DNA of 64,000 bases, from positions 62,001-126,000 of the forward strand of contig NZ_BAGL01000004.1 of the NCBI RefSeq assembly GCF_000308875.1. Direction: 5' to 3'. This DNA comes from Nocardia transvalensis NBRC 15921. Its GTDB lineage: Bacteria; Actinomycetota; Actinomycetes; Mycobacteriales; Mycobacteriaceae. The notes beneath the pieces were generated by a model. That model saw only the letters and a program-made list of their open reading frames with translations. It did not search any database and was not told where the DNA came from. Numbering within the stretch: position 1 is the first letter of the stretch; every line of letters begins with the position of its first letter. Below, piece by piece: positions 38,984 through 49,639 of the stretch. The position numbers and the translations under genes are program-made.

Positions 38984-39781
38984 GTGTCGCAGTACCGCAC
39001 CGCGGCGGGCGCACCGCCGGAGGAATTTCCGCGCAAGCCGCCGGCGCTGTGGACCGATTTCCTCATGCTGGCGCTCGCGGTGGTATCGGTGGTGCTGGTC
39101 GGCTGGGTGACATTCTTCCCGCCCCCGCCGGACGCCTATCACGTGTTCGTGATCATCGACTACTCCATCTGCGCGGTCTTCGCCGTCGAATTCCTCTGGC
39201 GCTGGCGCCGCGCGGGCTGGCCGTGGACCTTCCCGTTCGTGTACTGGTACGAGGTCCTGGGCATGATCCCGGTGACCAGCCCGTTCTTCCGCGGCTTCCG
39301 GCTGCTGCGGATCGTGGTGATCCTGGTCCGGCTCGCCCGGGTGGCCGACCGCGCCTTCGGCGACCGGGTGACCGCGGCGGTGGTCAACCGCTCGGTCGGC
39401 ACCATCGTCGAGGCCATCAAGCGCCCGGTGACGATGGCGGTGCTGGAGGAGGTCGCGACGGTGCTGCGCGCGGGCCAGTACACCCGCAATATCGCCGCGG
39501 CGCTGGAGGAGAACCGCGGCGAGCTCGACGCCATGATCGTGGAGCTGATCCGCAACGATCCGCAGATCGGCCGCGTGCGCTACCTGCCGTTCCACGAGGA
39601 GATCATCCGGACCATCGCCGATATCAGCTTCCGCATCGTGTTCCAGGCCCTGTCCGATCCCCGCACCGACGAGCTGATCGGAGATGTGCTGCGGGAGAAC
39701 GTGAATCAGATGCGGGACGCGGTGCGCGAGGGGGTGGAGGTCCCGGAGACCGTGGACCACAAGGGAACCGGACGGTTCTAG
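38984..39781 (+). CDS. Ion-transport (voltage-sensor-like) membrane protein
   Basis: The 265-residue protein has four hydrophobic segments in its first 150 residues. An Arg-rich segment (RGFRLLRIVVILVRLARVADR) has arginines every third residue, as in the S4 helix of voltage-sensor domains. No K+ selectivity filter (TVGYG) is seen, so it may be a sensor-only or non-canonical channel. The C-terminal part is soluble and helical, rich in acidic residues. GTG 38984 after GGAAGGG is preferred; GTG 38888 would add 32 residues. Its TAG overlaps the convergent LtrA stop within a shared CTAG. Confidence 0.72.
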   Translation: MSQYRTAAGAPPEEFPRKPPALWTDFLMLALAVVSVVLVGWVTFFPPPPDAYHVFVIIDYSICAVFAVEFLWRWRRAGWPWTFPFVYWYEVLGMIPVTSPFFRGFRLLRIVVILVRLARVADRAFGDRVTAAVVNRSVGTIVEAIKRPVTMAVLEEVATVLRAGQYTRNIAAALEENRGELDAMIVELIRNDPQIGRVRYLPFHEEIIRTIADISFRIVFQALSDPRTDELIGDVLRENVNQMRDAVREGVEVPETVDHKGTGRF

Positions 39782-40989
39782 TGCTCGGCCGCCGGGTGCC
39801 GGATCTCCTCGCGCGGCTCCGCGTACCGCACCAGCTCCCAGCAGGTCAGACCCACCAGCACCGCGCACAGCAGCGCCAGCGCGGCCATCGCCGGCAGGTG
39901 CGAGCCGGCCGGGATCAGCGCGATCAGCAGGACCGCGGTGACCACCCGCGCCCACGACACCTGCCCGGTGGCGTACTGCTTGAATCCGACCAGCGCGACC
40001 AGATACAGCGCCACGCCGCCGAACAGCGCGAACAACGGAATCCCGTGCAGCACATCGTGCAACGTGTGCCCCTGCGCGCCGCCGAGATAGTTGAGCACCT
40101 TCTTCAGCCCCAGCGAGAGCGCGATGATGCCCGCGATCATCGGAAAGTGCCAGTAGGTGTAGCAGTTTCGCGCGATCTGGATGCGCCGCGCGCCGCGGGC
40201 ATGGGTCATCGCGTGCTCCACCACGGTCGCCGCGACGTCGAAATACGCCCACCACAGCAGCCCCGAAACCGCCAGTGCCAGTATCGATCCCACCGCGATC
40301 GGCCAGGAGATCGGCAGTCCGGCCATGCCGACGCCGATGGAGACGATCGACTCGCCGAGCGCGACGATGATGATCAGCCCGTGCCGCTCGGCGAAGTGGC
40401 TCGCCGAATTCACCCGCCATTCGTTGCCCGCGAAGAACGTCCACAGCATGTCGCCGACGATGGCCGCGATCCACAGCAGGATCTGCGCCGTGCCCTCGTT
40501 CATCGCCGCGATGATCAGCAGCGTGGTGCCCAGCGTGATCGAGCCGGTGGCCCAGCGCGTCACCTGCCCGCGCAGCTGCGCGTCCTCGTCGCTGGCCATC
40601 CAGAACATGATCAGGTGCACCAGCCGGATCACCAGGTACGCGATCGCGAACACCAGCGGACCGGACCAGCCGCCGGGCATGTCGTGGAAGGCCTCGGGGA
40701 TCACCTCCGCCGCGATCAGGCCGCCGCCCATCGCCACGAACATCGCGACCCGCGCGAATCCCTCGTCGGCCTTGACCACGTTGCCCAGCCAGGCGTACGC
40801 GATCCACACCCACCACATGACCGCGAGCACCAGCACCGCGCGCAGCACGTTCACCGCGGTCGTCTCGTGCGCGGCCAGGTCGGTCACCTGGGTGAACGCG
40901 AACACCAGGACGAGGTCGAAGAACAGCTCCAGCTGGGTCACCGAGGCGTCCTCGGAGACGACCTGGAGACGCCGTTTCACACCGGTCAT
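39778..40989 (-). CDS. Low-temperature requirement protein A (LtrA) family
   Basis: The 403-residue membrane protein has about eleven to twelve hydrophobic segments. The family motif near the N-terminus reads VTQLELFFDLVLVFAFTQVTDLAAHET, and the middle has FAERHGLIIIVALGESIVSIGVG. LtrA proteins were named from Listeria; their biochemical role is not settled. The frame continues far upstream, but the ATG at 40989 gives the family N-terminus. The stop codon overlaps the stop of the opposite gene at CTAG. Confidence 0.88.
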   Translation of the reverse strand: MTGVKRRLQVVSEDASVTQLELFFDLVLVFAFTQVTDLAAHETTAVNVLRAVLVLAVMWWVWIAYAWLGNVVKADEGFARVAMFVAMGGGLIAAEVIPEAFHDMPGGWSGPLVFAIAYLVIRLVHLIMFWMASDEDAQLRGQVTRWATGSITLGTTLLIIAAMNEGTAQILLWIAAIVGDMLWTFFAGNEWRVNSASHFAERHGLIIIVALGESIVSIGVGMAGLPISWPIAVGSILALAVSGLLWWAYFDVAATVVEHAMTHARGARRIQIARNCYTYWHFPMIAGIIALSLGLKKVLNYLGGAQGHTLHDVLHGIPLFALFGGVALYLVALVGFKQYATGQVSWARVVTAVLLIALIPAGSHLPAMAALALLCAVLVGLTCWELVRYAEPREEIRHPAAEH

Positions 40990-41036
40990 GGGGATATCGT
41001 GCCAGCTCCCCGCGGTGCGGTCGCGTCGGTCGGTGC

Positions 41037-41492
41037 TCAGCCGACGTCGTAGTTCTCGAACCTGAACTTCTCGACGAACTCGATCAGGTTCTGCACCGCC
41101 TCCTCGTTGACGCGGGCGATGCTGCGTTTCATCAGGATGCCCGGCACGGGGATGGGTAGGTAGATCTCCGCGTGGTACCAGACCTCGGTGCCCTCGTCGG
41201 TCACGTCCAGTTCGAACCAGCCGCGGCCGCCCCCGCCCGCGCCGCTCTCGACGACCTCCCAGGCGATGCGATCGTCGGTGCAGTCGTAGGCGAGGACCTG
41301 GCGGTCGGAGTTGCCCAGCGGGGTGACCGTGGCGTAGACCCGCTGGGGGCGGCCGTAGTCGTCGTATGTCGCCACGCGCACATCCTTGTGCGACGGTGAC
41401 CATTCCGGGATCCGATCGACCGCGAGCAACGCTTCCATGACTTGTTCGGGATCGATATCGATGACGAATCGGTGGTCGGTCTTCGTGCGCAT
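41037..41492 (-). CDS. SRPBCC-family protein
   Basis: The 151-residue protein has the SRPBCC/polyketide-cyclase fold: TDHRFVIDIDPEQVMEALLAVDRIPEWSPSHKDVRV at the start and an ending helix with VNEEAVQNLIEFVEKFRFENYDVG. Such proteins bind lipids or aromatic ligands. It begins MRTKTDHRF and lies 47 bases after the LtrA start, on the same strand. The ligand is unknown. Confidence 0.82.
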   Translation of the reverse strand: MRTKTDHRFVIDIDPEQVMEALLAVDRIPEWSPSHKDVRVATYDDYGRPQRVYATVTPLGNSDRQVLAYDCTDDRIAWEVVESGAGGGGRGWFELDVTDEGTEVWYHAEIYLPIPVPGILMKRSIARVNEEAVQNLIEFVEKFRFENYDVG

Positions 41493-41627
41493 GCTGTGCC
41501 CTCCACTCCCCGTAATGCTTCAGGCCGATTGTCTCCGGGGTCACACGGCACGTCAACCGGATGGTTTGGCCGGCGGTTCGCTGGAATATCGCCGCGACAC
41601 CGCCCGGGGGCGGGCGAGAAATTTCCG

Positions 41628-41813
41628 TCAGGAATGAGAACGGATCTCGCACTCGGGTCCGGGATACATGAGACTTTCGTGCCCGTCGTCGAATCGGACC
41701 ACGAACGGCGGGTTCCCGTCGTCGCCGCGCACCTCGACGATTTCTCCGGTGCGCACGGGCATGCCCACCACGCGGCTGTGCACCAGAAGCCGGTCACCGA
41801 CATTCGCTCGCAT
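41628..41813 (-). CDS. DUF1918 small protein
   Basis: The 61-residue protein matches the DUF1918 pattern: ANVGDRLLVHSRVVGMPVRTGEIVEVRGDDGNPPFVVRFDDGHESLMYPGPECEI. Function is unknown; the fold is a small beta barrel. It is common and monocistronic in actinobacteria. Confidence 0.88.
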   Translation of the reverse strand: MRANVGDRLLVHSRVVGMPVRTGEIVEVRGDDGNPPFVVRFDDGHESLMYPGPECEIRSHS

Positions 41814-41896
41814 GTCCGCATTATCTGCCCGTAGTGATGAGCATCACAAGGCTTCCCACTGCCGAATAGCCCCGAACCCCGATGCGCGCGGCCTCG

Positions 41897-42469
41897 CTAC
41901 CCGCCGATCGCTCGCTCCACGGCGGCCCGTACCAGGTCGCGCCGCTGCTGTTCGCCGAAGATGTCGGGCAGCGTGAGGCTTTCGAGAATCAGCCAGTTCA
42001 GGGCCAGGTACAGCAGGACGACCGTGGTCTCGTCGCCGGGCATCGCGGAGTCGAGGTGGTTGCGCACGTTGAAATCCAGGTCGGCGCGCACCCGCTCGGT
42101 GAGGATCGCCCGCAGTTCGGGGCGGCGCACGGCCTCGAGCCGCAGCTCCAGCTGTGCCAGGTAGCCCGTGCGGAAACCCGCGACGCGCTCGACGACCTCG
42201 GTCATCAGTTCGGTGATCGTGTCCGTGGTCTTGGGAGCGTCGGTGAGCATGGACATGGTGTCCGCGCTGGGTTGCAGCCGCTCGTAGTACCGGCCGCAGA
42301 CCTGCGTCAGCAGGTCGTCGCGGTTGGCGAAGTAGTTCGACGCCGTACCCGCCGGAACCGCGGCCTCCTTGTCCACCGCGCGGAAGGTGAGCCCCCGCGC
42401 GCCGTCCCGGGCCAGCACCTCGATCGCCCCGTCCAGCAGAGCCTGCCGGCGTTCCGGATTAGTCCGCAT
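41897..42469 (-). CDS. TetR-family transcriptional regulator
   Basis: The 190-residue repressor begins with a TetR helix-turn-helix (RRQALLDGAIEVLARDGARGLTFRAVDKEAAVPAGTASNYFANRDDLLTQV, about 8-58) and has an all-helical ligand-binding half. It is divergent from the DHFR-like gene across 75 bases that hold a perfect GTAGTACTAC palindrome and a second half-site, its likely operators. Confidence 0.88.
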   Translation of the reverse strand: MRTNPERRQALLDGAIEVLARDGARGLTFRAVDKEAAVPAGTASNYFANRDDLLTQVCGRYYERLQPSADTMSMLTDAPKTTDTITELMTEVVERVAGFRTGYLAQLELRLEAVRRPELRAILTERVRADLDFNVRNHLDSAMPGDETTVVLLYLALNWLILESLTLPDIFGEQQRRDLVRAAVERAIGG

Positions 42470-42470
42470 G

Positions 42471-42528
42471 TTGACACCACTCCATCCGTAGTACTACAGT
42501 TCAAATCACTTCAAGCAGAGTACTACAC
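42471..42528 (+). promoter_or_regulatory. Promoter and TetR operator pair for the DHFR-like gene
   Basis: TTGACA (42471-42476) and TACAGT (42495-42500) form a promoter with an 18-base spacer. The palindrome GTAGTACTAC (42488-42497) overlaps the spacer and -10 box. A second AGTACTAC half-site lies at 42519-42526. Binding there would block transcription. Confidence 0.6.
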
Positions 42529-42544
42529 GCAAGGCGGTAACCAC

Positions 42545-43120
42545 ATGCGAAAGCTCGTCTACTACGTCGGTGTGTCCCTGGACGGCTACATCGCCGGGCC
42601 TGATGCGGAAGTCGAGTTCTACCCGCTGGCCGACGACATGACGGCCTGGGCCAACGAGCGGTTCCCGGAGACGCTTCCCACGCATCTCCGCCCGCACTTC
42701 GGGATGGCCGTGGACGAACCGAACCGGGCGTGGGACACGGTGATCATGGGCCGGGGCACCTACGAGCCCGCGCTCGAGCTCGGCGTGGCCAGCCCCTACG
42801 ACCACATGAAGCAGTACGTCGTGTCCAGCACGCTGGCCCCGGTCGACCATCCGAACGTCGAGGTCGTCAAGGGCGATCCGGTGGAGCTGGTGCGCCGGCT
42901 CAAGCAGGAGGACGGCAAGGACATCTGGCTGTGCGGCGGCGGCATGCTCGCCGGCGCGCTGATCGACGAGATCGACGAACTCGTCCTCAAGAGCTATCCC
43001 GTGATCGCGGGCAGCGGCGTATCGGCGCTCTCCGGCAACTTCCGCCCCGCGCTGTTCCGGCCGACCCACCGCGAGCAGTTCAGCAACGGGGCTCAGATCA
43101 CCCTGTTCACCCGGGCATAG
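42545..43120 (+). CDS. Dihydrofolate-reductase-family protein (RibD C-terminal domain)
   Basis: The 191-residue protein has the RibD-C/DHFR-like fold: MRKLVYYVGVSLDGYIAGPD at the start, DTVIMGRGTYEPAL in the middle, and the NADPH-binding WLCGGGMLAGALIDEIDELVL near the end. These are NAD(P)H-dependent reductases of unknown substrate, not the folate enzyme itself. The divergent TetR gene very likely controls it. A tandem echo array and a full palindrome follow its stop. Confidence 0.85.
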   Translation: MRKLVYYVGVSLDGYIAGPDAEVEFYPLADDMTAWANERFPETLPTHLRPHFGMAVDEPNRAWDTVIMGRGTYEPALELGVASPYDHMKQYVVSSTLAPVDHPNVEVVKGDPVELVRRLKQEDGKDIWLCGGGMLAGALIDEIDELVLKSYPVIAGSGVSALSGNFRPALFRPTHREQFSNGAQITLFTRA

Positions 43121-43194
43121 TCCCCTTCCGACGCGACGCGCCCACCTCGTTTCCTTCGCGACGCGCCCACCTCGTTTTCTTCGCGACGCGCCCA
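43121..43194. repeat. Echo array, about 25-bp units
   Basis: Three units read CGACGCGACGCGCCCACCTC, CGCGACGCGCCCACCTCGTT and CGCGACGCGCCCACCTCAGT, immediately before a full palindrome. The locus-specific word is CGCCCACCTCGTT. The third unit runs on into the palindrome's left arm. The gap 43121-43417 holds only this array, the palindrome and unremarkable DNA. Confidence 0.75.
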
Positions 43195-43267
43195 CCTCAG
43201 TTGTTCCGGCGTGCTTTTGGCCGGAACCTCGCGAGATCCCGGCCAAAAGCACGCCGGGACAACGAGG
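43195..43267. repeat. Full intergenic palindrome, extended into locus-specific flanks
   Basis: Left arm CCTCAGTTGTTCCGGCGTGC to 43230; right arm 43235-43267 GATCCCGGCCAAAAGCACGC to CGAGG. Pairing extends past the core into CCTC(A/G)TTGT and ACAACGAGG. Confidence 0.82.
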
Positions 43268-43417
43268 AGGCGGGTACGCCGAGAACAGCGAGACTCACCA
43301 AATCAAGGCGGTACCCCATGCGAAAGCCAGTCCGTAACAACGCTATTCAGCATCGTTTCATCAGTCGCCCGGTGCATCCGGTCCGTTCTGTGCCCCCTCC
43401 GGCGCAATCCTTCCCCG

Positions 43418-43837
43418 TCAGTCGGGGGAAGCAAGGAAGGAGAGGCGTACCCGGCGGTTCGGGTTGTCGACGTTGAGGTCGACGAATGCCACCGATTGCC
43501 AGGTGCCCAGGGCCATCTCGCCGCGGAGTACCGGAACGGTGGCGTAGGGCGCGATCAGCGCGGGCATGACGTGCGAGCGGCCGTGCCCGCGCGATCCGTG
43601 CGCATGCCGCCACCGATCGTCGGCCGGCAGCAGATCGCGCAGCGCGGCCAGCAGATCGTCGTCGCTCCCCGCGCCCAATTCGATGAGCGCCACACCCGCC
43701 GTGGCATGCGGGACGAAGATGTGCAGCAGACCGTCGCCCCCACCGGCGGCCTCCCATACGAACCCCGCGCACTGCGGGGTGAGGTCGTGGACGACTTCCC
43801 GACTGCCCGTGGTCACTTCGATCTCGGTGCTCTTCAT
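43418..43837 (-). CDS. YjbQ-family protein (secondary thiamine-phosphate synthase-like)
   Basis: The 139-residue protein has the YjbQ/UPF0047 signature: LLHIFVPHATAGVALIELGAGSDDDLLAAL with two invariant histidine clusters (GSRGHGRSHVMPALIAPYATVPVLRGEMALGTWQSVAFVDL). The family binds a metal; E. coli YjbQ has been reported to have weak thiamine-phosphate synthase activity. ATG 43837 gives the expected N-terminus MKSTEIEV; the longer frame runs through the palindrome. Confidence 0.85.
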   Translation of the reverse strand: MKSTEIEVTTGSREVVHDLTPQCAGFVWEAAGGGDGLLHIFVPHATAGVALIELGAGSDDDLLAALRDLLPADDRWRHAHGSRGHGRSHVMPALIAPYATVPVLRGEMALGTWQSVAFVDLNVDNPNRRVRLSFLASPD

Positions 43838-43877
43838 GAGTTCTACCGTCCTCTCGCTCCTCGGCGTGCCCGCCTCC

Positions 43878-43944
43878 TCGTTTCCCGGCACGCTTTCGGC
43901 CGGGATCTCCCGCTGGATTCCGGCCGAAAGCACGCCGGAAACGA
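43878..43944. repeat. Full intergenic palindrome, CTTTCGG variant
   Basis: Left arm TCGTTTCCCGGCACGCTTTC to 43907 and right arm 43916-43944 GATTCCGGCCGAAAGCACGC to ACGA. Both arms changed together from TTTT/AAAA to TTTC/GAAA, so pairing is kept. It ends one base before the MarR stop codon region (43946). One echo unit, CTCGCTCCTCGGCGTGCCCG, precedes it. Confidence 0.82.
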
Positions 43945-43945
43945 A

Positions 43946-44401
43946 TCAGGCCCGCAGCATCGTGGTGACGCGCAGCGACGTCTCGTGCAGCCGGTCGAAC
44001 AGGTCCAACAGCAGTTCCAGTTGCTCGGGGGTGTAGTCGCTCATGATCTTCTCGAATTCCCTGGCGAGCGATTCGTAGTGCGGGGCGATCTCCGCGATCC
44101 GGCCGTCGTCGGCGGTGACGATGACCCGGCGGCGGTCCCGGGCGTCGTGTTCGCGGGTGACGTAGCCGCCCTTCAGTAGCCGGTCGATCATCCGGGTGAC
44201 CGCGCCGGTGGTCAGGCCGGTGCGGGCGGCCAGCTCGCCCGGGGTGGCGGGACCGCCGAGACGCAGCAGATTCAGGCAGCGCAGATCCGTGACGTGCAGG
44301 CCGAGCCGGTCCGCCACGGCCTGGTGCATCATCACCGCGTCCGTCGCGTTGCGCTGTGCCGCCAGGGTCAGCCGCTCACCCAGATCGTTCGTACCCGCCA
44401 T
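43946..44401 (-). CDS. MarR-family transcriptional regulator
   Basis: The 151-residue regulator has the MarR winged helix-turn-helix (VTDLRCLNLLRLGGPATPGELAARTGLTTGAVTRMIDRLLKGGYVTREHDARDRRRVIV, about 36-95). C-terminal dimerisation helices follow. ATG 44401 follows GGAGAGGAG. It is divergent from the SnoaL-like gene; the palindrome at 44469-44483 between them is the likely operator. Confidence 0.87.
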   Translation of the reverse strand: MAGTNDLGERLTLAAQRNATDAVMMHQAVADRLGLHVTDLRCLNLLRLGGPATPGELAARTGLTTGAVTRMIDRLLKGGYVTREHDARDRRRVIVTADDGRIAEIAPHYESLAREFEKIMSDYTPEQLELLLDLFDRLHETSLRVTTMLRA

Positions 44402-44468
44402 CCGCCGGCGCTCCTCTCCTTCGAACTCAGTCTTGACAGTATCGGCGCGTCCAATCATTATCTTACTC

Positions 44469-44483
44469 AATCAACTATTGATT
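44469..44483. promoter_or_regulatory. MarR operator candidate
   Basis: AATCAA and TTGATT flank CTA in the AT-rich gap between divergent MarR and SnoaL-like genes. The size suits a MarR dimer site. Confidence 0.5.
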
Positions 44484-44521
44484 CGATCAGTAGATGATCT
44501 AAGAAGATGAAGGAGATTTCG

Positions 44522-44995
44522 ATGACCGACCGTCACGCCGACGAACTCGCCGTCCGCACCGTCCTCGACCGGGTCCACGCGGCCTGGGCGGCGGGTGATG
44601 CCGCCGCCTTCGCCGCCGAGTTCACGCCCGACGCCGACTACGTGACCTTCCTGGGCACCCATCACCTGGGCCGGGCCGATATCGAGGCCTGCCACGTCCC
44701 GCTGTTCGAGAAGTTCCAGAAGGGCTCGCGCCTCGACGGCGACATCACCCAGGTCCGCTTCCTCGGTCCCGACGTCGCCCTCGTGCACGGCGTGGGCGCG
44801 GTCGTGAAGGGCAAGCAGCGCCGCAACTCCCGCAATACGAAGGTTCAGACCTGGGTCCTCGTCCGGCGCGACGGCGAATGGGAAATCTCGGCTTTCCACA
44901 ACACGAAATATCACTGGGTCATGGCCGCGCTGACCGCGAAGTTCGACGCTCGGATGGCCTCCTCGGCCGTGCCGCCCGTGGAGGTGCATCGATAA
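44522..44995 (+). CDS. SnoaL-like/SgcJ-EcaC-family protein
   Basis: The 157-residue protein has the NTF2-like cone fold: AVRTVLDRVHAAWAAGDAAAFAAEFTPDADYVTFLGTHHLGRADIEACHVPLFEKF, then TWVLVRRDGEWEISAFHNTKY. Members act as hydrolases, isomerases or binding proteins; the activity is unknown. ATG 44522 has AAGGAG upstream and is preferred to ATG 44507. The divergent MarR gene probably regulates it. Confidence 0.82.
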   Translation: MTDRHADELAVRTVLDRVHAAWAAGDAAAFAAEFTPDADYVTFLGTHHLGRADIEACHVPLFEKFQKGSRLDGDITQVRFLGPDVALVHGVGAVVKGKQRRNSRNTKVQTWVLVRRDGEWEISAFHNTKYHWVMAALTAKFDARMASSAVPPVEVHR

Positions 44996-45062
44996 CCGGT
45001 GGACCGCTGTCGGTACTCTTGGTTCCTGGTAATGCCGCTAGTCGATCTTGGAGGACCCCGCC

Positions 45063-47365
<2,303 letters not shown>

Positions 47366-47469
47366 CCGTTGGTGACAGTGAGGTAAATTCGTCGGCGAAC
47401 TCGTGTTATTTTCCCCGACACGAGCAATGACGTTGGCGCGCAGGGCCGTTCACTCGCGATGATCGATCG

Positions 47470-48150
47470 ATGGACGACGAACTGCGTGCGCGGCTGGACT
47501 GGATCCGGGGCCGCCTCGCCTGGCTGCGTGGGCGGGTCGCGTTGTCGGCGAGGTCTTTCGACAGCGGCGATCCCCCGTGGGTGCGACTGCACTCCTTCCA
47601 CACCTGGCCGGTGCGGCCGGAGCTGCTGGCCGACTTGGAGGCGGCCATGCGCGGGACGCTGCCCCGGGACTTCCGGGCCTTCCTCGCGGATATCGGCGTC
47701 GGCGCCGGGCCCTACTGCGGCGTGAGCTGGGTGCGCATGGTCCGCTCCGCCCATACCGCCTGTGCCCGGCCGTTTCCGCCGGGTGAGCAGGGGCCGCTCG
47801 GGCCTGGATCCGGCGGTGGCTACCTGGTGATCAGTGATGTGGGCTACGGCGACTTCATCGGCCTGATCGTGGCCGGGCCGGCGCGGGGGAGGGTGGTCTA
47901 CCTCGGCCATCGGCGCGGCGAATGGTCGCTGGGCCCGGACTTCCTGGACTACTACCAGAGCTGGCTCAACCACGCGGCCGCCCGCCTCGACGCCGAGGCG
48001 AGGTCCCGCCCCGACGACCCCGGTCAGTGGATGCCGGGCGTCCGCGGATCCGGGCCGAGGCAGGTCACCAGCAGGCAGCCCGGCGGCAGGTCCGCGAACG
48101 GCGGCGCGAGCGGGGTGCTCGAACAGGACACCACGGTGCAGCCGGGATAG
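47470..48150 (+). CDS. SMI1/KNR4-like protein
   Basis: The 226-residue protein has the SUKH/SMI1-KNR4 core: LLADLEAAMRGTLPRDFRAFLADIGVGAGPYCGVSWV, then GGGYLVISDVGYGDFIGLIVAGPARGRVVYLGHRRGEWSLGPDFLDYYQSWLNH. Such proteins often serve as immunity proteins or as regulatory modules; no toxin gene is next to it. The last 42 codons (48024-48150) overlap the 3' end of the opposite serine-hydrolase gene, so the C-terminus may be a non-conserved tail. The start is ATG near MDDELRARLDWIRG. Confidence 0.7.
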   Translation: MDDELRARLDWIRGRLAWLRGRVALSARSFDSGDPPWVRLHSFHTWPVRPELLADLEAAMRGTLPRDFRAFLADIGVGAGPYCGVSWVRMVRSAHTACARPFPPGEQGPLGPGSGGGYLVISDVGYGDFIGLIVAGPARGRVVYLGHRRGEWSLGPDFLDYYQSWLNHAAARLDAEARSRPDDPGQWMPGVRGSGPRQVTSRQPGGRSANGGASGVLEQDTTVQPG

Positions 48151-49373
48151 GAATCCGGGCCGACGCCGAAGACGGCGAGGGTGATGTTCGGGTCGAAGTA
48201 GTTGCGCGGGTCCAGTTCCACGGGCGGCTCCACGTACGGCCCGGGGTCCGGCGCCGGCGGTTCGTGGAACGCGGCGAACAGGCGGCGGAAGAACTCGTGG
48301 GTGAGTTCGGTCGTATTCTGCAACACCCCGGAAGGCCCTCCGCTGCTGCGGTTTCCGAACGCGCCGGTCCACACCACGGTCAGGCCGAGGCTCGGAATGA
48401 CGAACACGTTCTGCAAACCGAGCCCGGCCATCTCGTAGGTGTCGCGCGGCAGGAACGACGGCATCTCGACGCAGCCCGCGCCCAGCCAGAACAGATATCC
48501 GTAGCACGGTTCGGTGGCCGACGGGGAGAGGGCTCGGTGCAGGTAGTCGGCGGAGACGACATCGGTGCCGTTCCACTGCCCGTCGTTGCTCACCAGCAGT
48601 CCGAGCTTGGCCAGGTCGTCGGGCGGGATCATCAGATGCGCGTACCCGTAGGTGTGGCCGGCGCGGTCGCGGGCCCAGTAGTAGTCGCCGCGGGCGATAC
48701 CCAGCGGGTCGAACAACTCCCGCTGCGCGAACTGCTGCAGCGGCTCGCCGACGGCCAGTTCGATGATGTAGCTGAGCAGGTCGACATTGCGCTGGCTGTA
48801 GGTGAATTCGGTGCCGGGCTGATGATCGAGGTGCACCCCGAGCGCCAGCACGGCGCTGTTGGGATCGATCGGCACGACGCCGGTGAGACCCTCGTTCACC
48901 GTGCCGATGTGCAGGCCCGAGGTCTCGGTGAGCAGATTCTCGACGGTGATCGCGCGATGCGCGGCGTCGCCCTGCCCGGGCGGCAGATAGCGGCCGATCG
49001 GGGCGGAGAGGTCGAGTTTGCCCTGGTCCCAGGCGATTCCGGCGACGAGGGAGACGATGCTCTTGGTGACGCTCCAGATATTCCACGGGACGCCGCCGGT
49101 CCGATCGTTGCGCGGTCCGGAACCGATCAGGCAGTTGTGCCGGAACACCTTGACGTTCAGCCGGTTCCGGTCGGCGGCGAAGGCTAGCGCGGCCTCCAGG
49201 CGTCCGGCGTCGAGCCCGACCTGTTCGGGGTCCGCGCGCTCGAACGCGCGGCCGGAACTCACCGCGCACCGCGCGTCGTCACCCGCCGATGCCTGTGCGC
49301 GCCCGGCGGAGATGCCGCCCGCCACCAGCGCGAGAACCGTTACGCCCACCATCCAGCCGAGGATGCGCCCCAT
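48024..49373 (-). CDS. Exported serine hydrolase (beta-lactamase/class C family)
   Basis: The 449-residue protein has a signal peptide (MGRILGWMVGVTVLALVAGG, cleavage near AQA-SAG). The class C beta-lactamase-like fold follows, with nucleophile Ser101 and Lys104 in WSVTKSIVS. The tyrosine motif (Y-x-N type) is in TYSQRNVDLLSYI, and a family loop motif HTYGYAHLMIPPDDLAKLGLLV is present. The C-terminal part after about 400 has four cysteines. Substrates are unknown; esterase, peptidase and DD-carboxypeptidase-like roles occur in the family. A 44-base tandem array lies upstream in its promoter region. Confidence 0.82.
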   Translation of the reverse strand: MGRILGWMVGVTVLALVAGGISAGRAQASAGDDARCAVSSGRAFERADPEQVGLDAGRLEAALAFAADRNRLNVKVFRHNCLIGSGPRNDRTGGVPWNIWSVTKSIVSLVAGIAWDQGKLDLSAPIGRYLPPGQGDAAHRAITVENLLTETSGLHIGTVNEGLTGVVPIDPNSAVLALGVHLDHQPGTEFTYSQRNVDLLSYIIELAVGEPLQQFAQRELFDPLGIARGDYYWARDRAGHTYGYAHLMIPPDDLAKLGLLVSNDGQWNGTDVVSADYLHRALSPSATEPCYGYLFWLGAGCVEMPSFLPRDTYEMAGLGLQNVFVIPSLGLTVVWTGAFGNRSSGGPSGVLQNTTELTHEFFRRLFAAFHEPPAPDPGPYVEPPVELDPRNYFDPNITLAVFGVGPDSYPGCTVVSCSSTPLAPPFADLPPGCLLVTCLGPDPRTPGIH

Positions 49374-49450
49374 GGCGGTCAGGCTAACCCGCCGTCCCCG
49401 CTCGACGGGCAAGAAACGCCGCCGGCCGAAGGCGACCCGCCGTCCCCGTT

Positions 49451-49626
49451 CAGCGGACGAGAGCGCCGCCCGTGAGGCTGGCCCGCGGTACCCGCAGCGG
49501 ACGAGAGCGCCGCCCGTGGGGCTGGCCCGCGGTACCCGCAGCGGTCGAGAGCGCCGCCCGTGGGGCTGGCCCGCGGTACCCGCAGCGGACGAGAGCGCCG
49601 CCCGTGAGGCCGGCCCGCCGTACCTG
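49451..49626. repeat. Tandem array, four copies of a 44-bp unit
   Basis: Units start at 49451, 49495, 49539 and 49583, each beginning CAGCGG(A/T)CGAGAGCGCCG. Differences are few (GGCTGG/GGCCGG, GTGAGG/GTGGGG). A more degenerate copy lies to the left, and the right end is cut at GACGCGGACGAG. The period is not a multiple of three, so it is non-coding. Confidence 0.85.
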
Positions 49627-49639
49627 ACGCGGACGAGAA

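Noticed and set aside
49451..49626. CRISPR or coding repeat
   Set aside because: Units abut with no spacers and the 44-base period would shift frame at every copy.
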